From the NCBI RefSeq assembly GCF_900114495.1, contig NZ_FOZI01000004.1, forward strand, positions 248,001 to 312,000: DNA of 64,000 nt, read 5' to 3'. This document shows positions 7,803 through 14,276 of this stretch, piece by piece (within the stretch, counting starts at the first letter, position 1; every line of letters begins with the position of its first letter). The position numbers and the translations under genes were made by a program. The stretch is from Dyella sp. OK004 (GTDB lineage Bacteria > Pseudomonadota > Gammaproteobacteria > Xanthomonadales > Rhodanobacteraceae). A model generated the notes under the pieces. The model did not search any database and had not been told where the DNA came from. It worked only from the letters and a program-made list of their open reading frames with translations.

Positions 7803-7862
7803 AACATATCGGGTGGGATGGGGTGGGTCAACCCAATGGGTTGTGCATAAGGCGGTGGATAA
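7803..7862 (-). promoter_or_regulatory. nrd operon promoter with two DnaA-box-like sites
   Basis: On the minus strand, -35 TTGACC (7831-7826), an exact 17-bp spacer and -10 TATGTT (7808-7803) give a start near 7796, just before the B12 aptamer. Immediately upstream are TTATGCACA (7850-7842), a full match to the DnaA box TTATNCACA, and TTATCCACC (7862-7854), one mismatch from TTATCCACA. E. coli nrdAB is known to be controlled by DnaA through boxes upstream of its promoter. A small dyad, CAACCCATTGGGTTG, lies at the -35. An NrdR box was looked for but no convincing pair was found. Confidence 0.7.
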
Positions 7863-7938
7863 GTGGGGTGGGGCGGTATGGGGTGTGGGGTTGGCGGGGG
7901 TCGGAATTTTTTTAGTGGGCTTCGATGGCCGGGGTCGG

Positions 7939-7984
7939 CTCCCTCTCCCCTCCGGGGAGAGGGTTGGGGTGAGGGGTGGGTGCT
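7939..7984 (+). repeat. Short CCCTCTCCCC/GGGGAGAGGG palindromic repeat
   Basis: A 10-bp inverted repeat (CCCTCTCCCC 7941-7950, GGGGAGAGGG 7954-7963) followed by TTGGGGTGAGGGGTGGGTGC. The same unit recurs in opposite orientation at 27671-27720, and a decayed piece is at 53681-53707. It abuts copy B of the longer dispersed repeat. Confidence 0.75.
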
Positions 7985-7995
7985 CGGTTCATCGC

Positions 7996-8243
7996 TCCCT
8001 ACTTCGTCATCCCTGCGCAGGCAGGGATCCAGTAGTGAAGCGCTTCGATGGTCGCGTTGTCGTGACCGGGCTCGCCTGCCGCGGGCTTCCGAACCGCTGC
8101 CGCGGTCCGGGTCACTTTCTCTTTGCTGGCCCAAAGAGAAAGTAACCAAAGAGAAATGGCCTGAAGAGCGGCGGTGTGCTGTGTAGTTGCGCCTTTTCCA
8201 GTGTCAGGCGTCCGGATGGTTTTCTTCTTGGCCTGATCGTCCA
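7996..8243 (+). repeat. Dispersed intergenic repeat, copy B
   Basis: About 250 bp in forward orientation, nearly identical over its core to copies A (3118-3456) and C (53723-54042). It contains the same ordered blocks: CCCTGCGCAGGCAGGG, the CCGCGG dyad, the ACTTTCTCTTTG/CAAAGAGAAAGT stem and GCCTTTTCCAGTGTCAGGCG. The distal C/G-rich end is replaced by unrelated sequence. Together with copy A it flanks the nrd operon in inverted orientation. Confidence 0.85.
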
Positions 8244-8306
8244 GCCCAAACTGCCGAGCAGAGGGCATTACTGGCTCGCTTCGCATCGCCGTGCTTTTAA
8301 GTGCGC

Positions 8307-8693
8307 TTAGTGGGTGATGGTGAAGTCCACTTCGATGGGATACGGCGCGGGGCTGCTTGGCGGCGCTGGCAGCTTCCAGGTGGCGAAGCGGCTTAGTAGG
8401 CAGGTGGCGACGTCGGTGGTGGGGCGGACTTCGACGCGGGTGAGGTTGCCGTCGGGTTGTACGTCGGCGACGAGGGTGAAGGGGGCTTTGTTGGCGTTTG
8501 GCAAGGAGCTGATGCAGCCCTTCAGCGCGTCGGTGGTGGGGTTGCCAATCTGGTCCCACAGCTGTTTTTGGTAGGCGGGGCCGGCGGCGCTGGCTTCGGT
8601 CAACTTGGCTTGCGTGACACGCGTTGTGAACTCGTCGCTGGGGGTGTCCGCTACGGCGGCGGTTAGCAGGGCCAGGATCAGCAGGCTGGACAT
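8307..8693 (-). CDS. Small secreted protein, TonB-C-terminal-like
   Basis: A 128-residue protein with a short signal peptide (MSSLLILALLTAAVADTPSD). The second half (FTLVADVQPDGNLTRVEVRP ... TDVATCLLSRFATWKLPAPP ... YPIEVDFTITH) resembles the C-terminal domain of TonB-like energy-transducer proteins, in which a periplasmic beta-sheet module carries this V-DG-V...TD-C-...P-PP pattern. There is no N-terminal anchor beyond the signal peptide, so it would be free in the periplasm. GGAG lies 7 bases before the ATG. It is a single gene between zapE and repeat copy B. The function is unknown and the similarity is by eye only. Confidence 0.6.
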   Translation of the reverse strand: MSSLLILALLTAAVADTPSDEFTTRVTQAKLTEASAAGPAYQKQLWDQIGNPTTDALKGCISSLPNANKAPFTLVADVQPDGNLTRVEVRPTTDVATCLLSRFATWKLPAPPSSPAPYPIEVDFTITH

Positions 8694-8771
8694 GGCGGGC
8701 TCCGGTCACGGGGAAGGGCGCCACGTTAGCAGTATGGCGGGGTGCGCTCCTACCGAATGGCGTGTGGGTGT

Positions 8772-9893
8772 TTAGTCGGCGCGGTGTTCTGAGGCGAGGT
8801 ATTCCTCGCTCTGCATTTCGATCAGGCGCGATTCGGTGCGGCCGAATTCGGCGCGCAGACGTTCGCCGTCATACAGGTCGGTGATCGGTGCGGCGGCGGA
8901 GAGGATCAGCTTGACGTGGCGGTCGTAGAACTCGTCCACCAGCAGCACGAAGCGGCGGGCCGAGTCGTCGGTGTAGATGCTGAACTGCGGCACGTTGGCG
9001 ACGATCACGGCCGGGCCGGCGTTGGCGAGGGCGATGTAGTCCGCCACGGCGCGCGGGCCTTCGCACAGCGCGTCGAAATCGAACCAGAAGATGTTGTCCG
9101 CACGCTTGCGCACCGGAATGGGGCGATCATTGATGATGATCTCGCCGCCCTCGATCACGTCGCCCTGCGCCTGGATTGTGAAGATGCGCGACAGTGAGCG
9201 CTCGGCCTCGGCGCTGGGTGGGGTGAAATACACCGGCGCCTGGGTCAGTGCGCGCAGGCGCCAGTCGCGCGAGGAAATCATTTCCACCACGCGGCAGTGT
9301 TTTTCGATCAATGCGATGGCAGGGAGGAAGCGCGCGCGCTGCAAGCCATCCTTGTACAGGTTCGCCGGCTGCGTATTGGAGGTGGTGACCAGGCTCACGC
9401 CGCGCGCGAACAGCGCGTCGAGCAGGGTGCCGAGGATCATCGCGTCGCCGATGTCGTTGACGAGGAACTCGTCCAGGCACAGCACACGGCAGCGCGCAGC
9501 GAGCCCATCGGCGACTTCGAGCAACGGGTCCTGTCGTTCGCCGAGCTCGCGCAGGTGCTCGTGCACTTCGCCCATGAAGCGGTGGTAGTGCCGGCGCAGT
9601 GCCACGTTATGCGGCAGGCTAGCGACGAACAGATCCATCAGGAAGGTCTTGCCGCGGCCGACGCTGCCCCACAGGTACAGGCCGGGCACGGCTTCGCGCG
9701 TCTCGTTACCGAGCAGGGATTTCAGCCGTCCAAACAGACTGCTGCCGTTTGAGGTCGGCGTGGCGCACAGCGCGGCATGCATGCGATCGAATTCGGGCAG
9801 TACCGTGAGCTGGGCCGGGTCGGATTCCCAGCGGTGCGCGGCGACGCCTTCGTGATAGCGCGCGCTGGGCGCGATCGACAGGTTTTCACTCAT
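8772..9893 (-). CDS. zapE: Cell division protein ZapE (AFG1-like ATPase)
   Basis: A 373-residue P-loop ATPase of the AFG1/LACE1 family, known as ZapE in proteobacteria, where it associates with the FtsZ ring at constriction and is needed under stress. Walker A is GSVGRGKT (76-83) and Walker B is CLDEF (139-143). The family-typical VTTSNTQPANLYKDGLQR, PAIALIEKHC and LVDEFYDRHVKL blocks follow in order. The length is normal for the family. There is no signal peptide, so it is a cytosolic or peripheral membrane protein. The alpha/beta hydrolase gene that precedes it on the same strand begins upstream at 10596 and ends 16 bp before it, suggesting a shared transcript. Confidence 0.93.
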   Translation of the reverse strand: MSENLSIAPSARYHEGVAAHRWESDPAQLTVLPEFDRMHAALCATPTSNGSSLFGRLKSLLGNETREAVPGLYLWGSVGRGKTFLMDLFVASLPHNVALRRHYHRFMGEVHEHLRELGERQDPLLEVADGLAARCRVLCLDEFLVNDIGDAMILGTLLDALFARGVSLVTTSNTQPANLYKDGLQRARFLPAIALIEKHCRVVEMISSRDWRLRALTQAPVYFTPPSAEAERSLSRIFTIQAQGDVIEGGEIIINDRPIPVRKRADNIFWFDFDALCEGPRAVADYIALANAGPAVIVANVPQFSIYTDDSARRFVLLVDEFYDRHVKLILSAAAPITDLYDGERLRAEFGRTESRLIEMQSEEYLASEHRAD

Positions 9894-9909
9894 AGGAGCA
9901 ATCGGTGGC

Positions 9910-10596
9910 TCAGCCGCGCGGCGGCGGCAGCCAGCCCAGCACGTCGTGTTTGATCGCGCCGCGCAGGTCCATCAGGCGGCGGTGGAAGAAGTGGCCGGTC
10001 TCGGGCATGCGCACCAGCTTGGGCGGCTGCTCCAGGCTGTCGATCCAGTCGAACACGGTCTGCGGGTCCACTACTTCATCTTCCTCGCCCATCACTACCA
10101 GCCACGGACAGGTGGGGATGGCGATGGTTTCGAACGACCAGCGGCCGGCGGGCGGCGCGATGCTGATCAGCGCGTCGGCCTTCAATGCCACGGCGTTGCG
10201 CAGCGTGACGTAGCTGCCGAAGGAAAAGCCGGCCAGCCATACCGCGTCGCCCGGGCGTACCTTGCGCACCCACGCGACCACGGCGGCGAGGTCGTCGCTT
10301 TCGCCGATGCCGTTGTCGTAGCTTCCTGCCGATTCGCCGGTGCCGCGGAAGTTGAAGCGCACCGTGTCCAGCCCGGATTCGCGCAGGCTGCGCTCGACCA
10401 TGGTCACCACCTTGTTGTGCATGGTGCCGCCCTGCACGGGGTTGGGGTGACAGATCACCGCCACGCCACGGCGCGCTTCGGCGCGCTCGGCCACATCGGT
10501 GATGGTTTCGAGCTTGCCGGCGGGGCCGCTCAGCGCGAAGCTGGCCTCCTGCTCGGGAAAAGCGCTCGGGTCGTTGAGAAGCTCAGTGGGATTCAT
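9910..10596 (-). CDS. Alpha/beta hydrolase (dienelactone/serine hydrolase type)
   Basis: A 228-residue cytosolic hydrolase starting MNPTELLNDPSAFPEQEASF. The fold is visible from the HPNPVQGGTMHNKVV loop, the FNFRGTGES strand-turn, the nucleophile elbow GFSFGS (Ser125), the acid loop GEEDEVVD and the catalytic His in ETGHFFH (His202). This small YcjY/FrsA-like group has broad esterase or thioesterase activities, and the substrate cannot be predicted. The start at 10596 was chosen because longer readings lack the fold and run antisense through acpH. It is followed by zapE after 16 bp. Confidence 0.85.
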   Translation of the reverse strand: MNPTELLNDPSAFPEQEASFALSGPAGKLETITDVAERAEARRGVAVICHPNPVQGGTMHNKVVTMVERSLRESGLDTVRFNFRGTGESAGSYDNGIGESDDLAAVVAWVRKVRPGDAVWLAGFSFGSYVTLRNAVALKADALISIAPPAGRWSFETIAIPTCPWLVVMGEEDEVVDPQTVFDWIDSLEQPPKLVRMPETGHFFHRRLMDLRGAIKHDVLGWLPPPRG

Positions 10597-10653
10597 GCAT
10601 AAGATGATAACCGCCGGAACGCATCGCCGCCCGTCAACAGGCGCGGGGACGCC

Positions 10654-11262
10654 ATGAACCATCTTGCGCACGCCTTGTTGTCGGGCGATGACGACTGGCT
10701 GCGGCTGGGCGGCATGATGGGCGACTTCGTGCATGGGCAACCCGATCCGGCGCAGCTGCCGGCGCGGGTCATCGATGGCATCCGCCTGCACCGGGCCATC
10801 GATGTGTTCACCGACAGCCACCCCGAAGTGCTTGCGGCCAAGGCGCTGTTGCCGGCGCCGTATCGCCGCTACGGCGGCATCCTGATCGATATGTGGTTCG
10901 ACCATGCGCTGGCGCGCGATTTCGGGCGTTGGAGCGGACAGCCGCTGGAGCGGTTCTCTGGCGAACTGCGCGAACTGTTGCATCGGCATGACGCATTGCT
11001 GCCGCCCATGCTGAGGCGCTTCCGCAGCTATATGGATGCGCACAATCTGCCGGCGGGTTATGCGGAGGTGGGGGAGATGGATCTGGCCTTCCACGGCCTG
11101 TCGAGCCGGCTCAAGCGCGAGAATCCCGTGGACACCGCCGTGCCGCTATTGATGGCGCACGATGCGCCGCTGCAAGCGCATTTTGAGGCGTTCTTTCCGC
11201 AGCTGCAGGGTTTTGCGGCGGACTGGATCGCGCAGCACGGAGCCGCCCCTTCGGTGTCGTAG
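10654..11262 (+). CDS. acpH: ACP phosphodiesterase (acyl carrier protein hydrolase)
   Basis: A 202-residue protein that removes 4'-phosphopantetheine from acyl carrier protein. It begins with the diagnostic MNHLAHALLSGDDD, followed by GGMMGDFVHG, the metal-binding GIRLHRAIDVFTDSHPEV and DMWFDHALARDF, all hallmarks of the DUF479/AcpH family with its HD-like fold. The length matches E. coli AcpH (about 193). It starts 57 bp from the divergently read hydrolase gene, so the two promoters share this gap. Cytosolic. Confidence 0.93.
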   Translation: MNHLAHALLSGDDDWLRLGGMMGDFVHGQPDPAQLPARVIDGIRLHRAIDVFTDSHPEVLAAKALLPAPYRRYGGILIDMWFDHALARDFGRWSGQPLERFSGELRELLHRHDALLPPMLRRFRSYMDAHNLPAGYAEVGEMDLAFHGLSSRLKRENPVDTAVPLLMAHDAPLQAHFEAFFPQLQGFAADWIAQHGAAPSVS

Positions 11263-11290
11263 CGGTTCCGGCTCGGACGCTGTGCTAGCA

Positions 11291-11310
11291 TGTATAGCAA
11301 TCGCTACACA
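11291..11310 (+). promoter_or_regulatory. Probable operator of the toxin-antitoxin pair
   Basis: The dyad TGTATAGCAATCGCTACACA (8-bp arms with one mismatch) lies 11 bp before the antitoxin start. Its position suits autorepression by an antitoxin of the ribbon-helix-helix type or its complex with the toxin. This is inferred from position and symmetry. Confidence 0.55.
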
Positions 11311-11320
11311 TGGTGCCGCC

Positions 11321-11596
11321 ATGAAGACTGCCATCATTCCGCCACTGCGCGTGGCGCCCGAATTCCGCGAAGAAGTGACAAGCGTACTGAACGAAGGCGA
11401 GAGTTTGTCCGCTTTCACCGAGGCGTCGATTCGGGCCGAGGTCCGCCGTCGCACGCTCCATCGTGAATTCATCGCGCGGGGCCTGGCTTCCGCCGAGAAG
11501 GCTCGCCGCACCGGGCGTTATGCCGATGCCAGCGAGGTGATCGACAAGCTCGCCACCAAGTTGAAGGCCGCCCGCCCGCGAAAGGGCCGCGAGTGA
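11321..11596 (+). CDS. Antitoxin of a ParE-type pair (YlcI/YnfO-like, RHH)
   Basis: A 91-residue protein starting MKTAIIPPLRVAPEFREEVT. The first ~45 residues fit a ribbon-helix-helix DNA-binding domain of the YlcI/YnfO type (MKTA-IPP-RV-P-FREEV...GESLS-F-E-SIRAEVRRR). The basic C-terminal part (KLKAARPRKGRE) would wrap the toxin. Its stop overlaps the toxin start by four bases (GTGA), which indicates translational coupling. A dyad just upstream is the likely operator. In such pairs the antitoxin neutralises a gyrase- or ribosome-directed toxin and represses the operon. Confidence 0.8.
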   Translation: MKTAIIPPLRVAPEFREEVTSVLNEGESLSAFTEASIRAEVRRRTLHREFIARGLASAEKARRTGRYADASEVIDKLATKLKAARPRKGRE

Positions 11597-11892
11597 GCTA
11601 TCAGGTCCGTTTCACGGAAGAAGCGGAAGACGATCTGGCCCGCTGCTTCGATGTCCTGCTGCTCAAGGATTGGCACGCCGCTGAGCGTGCGTTGGCAGCG
11701 ATCACCAAGGCGATGGATGTGCTGAGGGAATTTCCGTTCGCTTGTCGCAAGGCGGATGCCGCCAATCCCTTTCTGCGCGAGCTGGTGATCAGCTTTGGCG
11801 ACTCGGGGTATGTCGCGTTGTTCGAAATTGCCGACGACACCACGATCAACATCGTGGCGGTACGCCATCAGCGGGAAGACGATTATCACTGA
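11593..11892 (+). CDS. ParE/RelE-superfamily toxin
   Basis: A 99-residue protein (GTG start, SYQVRFTEEAEDDLARCFDV) with the ParE/RelE fold signature: an N-terminal beta-hairpin, two helices with E-A-DDL...F, then LRELVISFGDSGYVALFEI and the terminal strand TINIVAVRHQREDDY. The R-x-L-V...Y-ALF-I...V-V-A-VRHQRE pattern is typical of ParE toxins, which poison DNA gyrase. The four-base overlap with the antitoxin gene supports the pair. Both genes appear intact. A strong terminator follows. Confidence 0.88.
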   Translation: MSYQVRFTEEAEDDLARCFDVLLLKDWHAAERALAAITKAMDVLREFPFACRKADAANPFLRELVISFGDSGYVALFEIADDTTINIVAVRHQREDDYH

Positions 11893-11970
11893 GGTGCGAT
11901 CGAGCGGTGTCTCGAGCGCCCGTCCCTCATCCCAACCTTACTTCTCTGCCAGGGAGAAACGGCCAACGAA

Positions 11971-12000
11971 AAACGCCGCCCCTCGGGCGGCGTTTTTTTT
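11971..12000. terminator. Bidirectional Rho-independent terminator
   Basis: AAACGCCGCCCCTCGGGCGGCGTTTTTTTT: a GCCGCCC/GGGCGGC stem with an A-tract on one side and eight Ts on the other. It lies between the convergent toxin (+) and cytochrome c (-) genes and can serve both. Confidence 0.92.
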
Positions 12001-12019
12001 AACTGAATTGAAGCTGGGC

Positions 12020-12553
12020 TTACTTGGCCTGATCGACGATCCAATGCACTGCGTTCTTCACCTGCTCGTCCGTCAGCGACGGATTGCCGCCCTTGGCCGG
12101 CATGAAGTTGCCGTCCGGGCCCTTGTAGCCGTCGGTGGCGTGCTTGACCAGCGTATCCAGGCCCTCGGCGATACGCGCGGACCAGGCACCCTTGTCGCCC
12201 AGCTTCGGCGCGCCAGCGATACCGGCGGTGTGGCAGCTGTGGCACAGGTTGTCGTAGATGGTTTTGCCGTCGGTGGTGCCGCCGTAGGCGACCTGCGCGG
12301 CAGCGGCCTTGGCGGCGGCTTCGGCGGCCGCCTGCATGGCGGCGCGGCCGGTGTCGCCAGCGTAGACTCCGCTGGCTGGCGCGATGCGTTCGGCCACCTT
12401 CTGCGCTGCTTCCGGGTTCACTTCTTTGGGTTCGGCGTCGTAGATCATCCAGGCGCCGACGATCAGCAGCAGGGTCAGCGCACCCAGGCCAGCGATCAGC
12501 AGCGAGAAGCTGCGCATGAAGCTCTGGTCGGATTTGGTCATGGAACCGCTCAC
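12020..12553 (-). CDS. Membrane-anchored monohaem cytochrome c (c5-like)
   Basis: A 177-residue protein with an N-terminal membrane anchor (SFSLLIAGLGALTLLLIVGAW) and an Ala/Lys-rich linker. A C-terminal class I cytochrome c domain follows, with one haem site, CHSCH, and a distal Met in NFMPAKGG, as in cytochrome c5-type domains of terminal oxidase chains. The GTG at 12553 is preferred because GGAG lies 7 bases upstream. An ATG four codons downstream (12541) is the alternative. It faces the periplasm and probably passes electrons to an oxidase or peroxidase. It is a single gene ending at the shared terminator. Confidence 0.85.
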   Translation of the reverse strand: MSGSMTKSDQSFMRSFSLLIAGLGALTLLLIVGAWMIYDAEPKEVNPEAAQKVAERIAPASGVYAGDTGRAAMQAAAEAAAKAAAAQVAYGGTTDGKTIYDNLCHSCHTAGIAGAPKLGDKGAWSARIAEGLDTLVKHATDGYKGPDGNFMPAKGGNPSLTDEQVKNAVHWIVDQAK

Positions 12554-12912
12554 GCAAGTACTCCAGTTCGGTGGACGAACCCGGGTCCTGGACTGGCCGG
12601 GTTCAGGCAATAAGCCGCGGATTATAGACGAAGCAGGCGGCAAGTATCAGGCGTGGAGATCGTGAACAGGCTCTTAGAAGGGGAACCTGCCCGATGGACG
12701 GTGGTCTTTCTGCGGATGACTGTGGAGCGGGCTTTTTGCCTGATGTGGCGGCGGTTGGCGGCCTCCCTGCCATCGGTCATGCGCTACCCCTGTCAACTGG
12801 CATTGTCCAATTTCGTTGATCTGCCCCTATCCTTTCATCCGTCGTACAAGTCTGGCGCGCATGCTGCGCCCGGTGGGGTCGGGTGGCCCGCCTTTGAATC
12901 CAGGAGTTTTTC
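12554..12912. other. Intergenic region between cytochrome c and mdtA
   Basis: About 360 bp between divergently read genes. No convincing open frame, dyad or RNA was found. Weak -35/-10-like pairs (for example TTGTCC ... TATCCT near 12808-12838) are too poor to call. The only clear signal is the CAGGAG ribosome-binding sequence just before the mdtA start. Confidence 0.4.
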
Positions 12913-14169
12913 ATGTCGCGTTTTTGGAAGATCGCGCTGATCGTTATCGCCGTGATCGTGGTGGGAGCGGTCGGGTTTCGCCTGATGCACAAGCCGGGTG
13001 CGGCTGCCGACGCTTCGGCCCAGGCGGGTGGCAAGGGGCAGGGCAAGGGCGGTGATGATAAGGACACCCCGCCGGTGCCGGTCACGGTCGAACCGGTGGT
13101 CAAGAAGGATGTGCCGGTCTACCTGACCGCGCTCGGTACTGTGCAGGCACTTAATACGGTCACGGTGAACCCGCAGGTGTCCGGTCAGCTCATGACCCTG
13201 AATTTCACCGAAGGCCAGGAGGTGAAGAAGGGCGACGTGCTGGCGCAGATCGACCCGCGCACGTTCCAGGCCAACTACGAGCAGGCCATGGCCAAGAGGC
13301 AGCAGGATCAGGCGCTGCTGGCCACCGCGCGTGCCAACCTCGAGCGCAGCCAGAACCTGGCGCCGCAGGGCTATATCTCCAAGCAGGACCTGGACACGTT
13401 GCGCAACACCGTGTCGCAGTACCAGGCCACCGTGGCTGCGGATGCTGCCGCGATTGATAGCGCCAAGGTGCAGCTGGACTTCACCAAGGTGCTGTCGCCG
13501 ACCGATGGCGTCACCGGTATCCGTGGCGTGGATCCGGGCAATCTGGTCACCACGACCAGTAGCATCGTGACCATCACCAAGATCCATCCGATCAACGTGA
13601 TGTTCACCCTGCCAGAGCAGAACCTGGACTTGGTGCGCAACGCGGCGCGCGGTGACGATCCGCTGGAGGTCACAGCACTGGATCGTGTGGACGCGCACGC
13701 CATCGCCGATGGCGGTGTGCTCAAGGTGATCGACAACCAGATCGACACCACCACGGGCACGTTCCGCCTGCGCTCCGAGTTCAGCAACGACAAGAACGAT
13801 CTATGGCCGGGCCAGTTCGTCAACGTTCGGCTGAAGGTGCACACGGTCAGCGGCGGTCTGGTGATTCCGGCGCAGGCTGTGCAGCGCGGCCCGGATGGTG
13901 ATTACGTCTATCAGGTGCAGGGCGACAACACGGTCAAGATGCAGCCTGTGAAGGTGGCCGGCGAAGTCGGCGATAGCCACGTAATGATCGGCGCGGGTCT
14001 CAACGTGAACGACCAAGTCGTTACCGAAGGCCAGTTCCGCCTGAAGCCGGGCAGCAAGGTCAAGGCGCTCAAGCCGGGTGAAGTGCCCGCCGCGCCGACG
14101 GCCGAGGAATTGCAGAAGGCCGGCAAGAAGGGCGGCCAGGGCGGCGGTCGCCGCGGTGGCGGCAACTAA
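12913..14169 (+). CDS. mdtA: RND efflux periplasmic adaptor (MdtA type)
   Basis: A 418-residue membrane-fusion protein: an N-terminal anchor (IALIVIAVIVVGAVGF), a charged Gly/Lys linker, then the barrel-sandwich domain (VTVNPQVSGQLMTLNFTEGQ ... GDVLAQIDPRTF), an alpha-helical hairpin, the second lipoyl half (GVTGIRGVDPGNLV) and a beta-barrel with the family block IDTTTGTFRLRSEFSNDKND LWPGQFV split over residues ~285-310. It links the inner-membrane RND pump to an outer-membrane channel. The tail is Gly/Arg-rich (GGQGGGRRGGGN). The ribosome-binding sequence AGGAG is 7 bp before the ATG. First gene of a three-gene mdtABC-type cluster with two different RND pumps and no outer-membrane factor nearby. 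Confidence 0.92.
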   Translation: MSRFWKIALIVIAVIVVGAVGFRLMHKPGAAADASAQAGGKGQGKGGDDKDTPPVPVTVEPVVKKDVPVYLTALGTVQALNTVTVNPQVSGQLMTLNFTEGQEVKKGDVLAQIDPRTFQANYEQAMAKRQQDQALLATARANLERSQNLAPQGYISKQDLDTLRNTVSQYQATVAADAAAIDSAKVQLDFTKVLSPTDGVTGIRGVDPGNLVTTTSSIVTITKIHPINVMFTLPEQNLDLVRNAARGDDPLEVTALDRVDAHAIADGGVLKVIDNQIDTTTGTFRLRSEFSNDKNDLWPGQFVNVRLKVHTVSGGLVIPAQAVQRGPDGDYVYQVQGDNTVKMQPVKVAGEVGDSHVMIGAGLNVNDQVVTEGQFRLKPGSKVKALKPGEVPAAPTAEELQKAGKKGGQGGGRRGGGN

Positions 14170-14276
14170 GTCGAACGTCCGGGCGGCGAGTGTCTACGGC
14201 GCCGCTGCCCGGTATCACACGCAACGCATTGACGTGTTTGCGCTCTAGTACTTAACGGACGGCTCTCCAGGTACCC

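Noticed and set aside
7803-7850. An NrdR box pair at the nrd promoter
   Set aside because: One stretch (GATATGTTGTG on the minus strand) resembles half of the consensus, but no second box at the usual 31-32-bp spacing was found.
6848-7915. 355-codon plus-strand frame across the nrdA 5' end, riboswitch and promoter
   Set aside because: It reads antisense through nrdA and through an RNA aptamer with strong consensus. The composition is Ser/Arg/Ala-rich and no domain is seen.
12554-12912. Plus-strand frame starting at 12653 as a gene before mdtA
   Set aside because: No ribosome-binding site, it overlaps the mdtA start, and there is no family pattern. Cys/Arg-rich translation typical of non-coding sequence.
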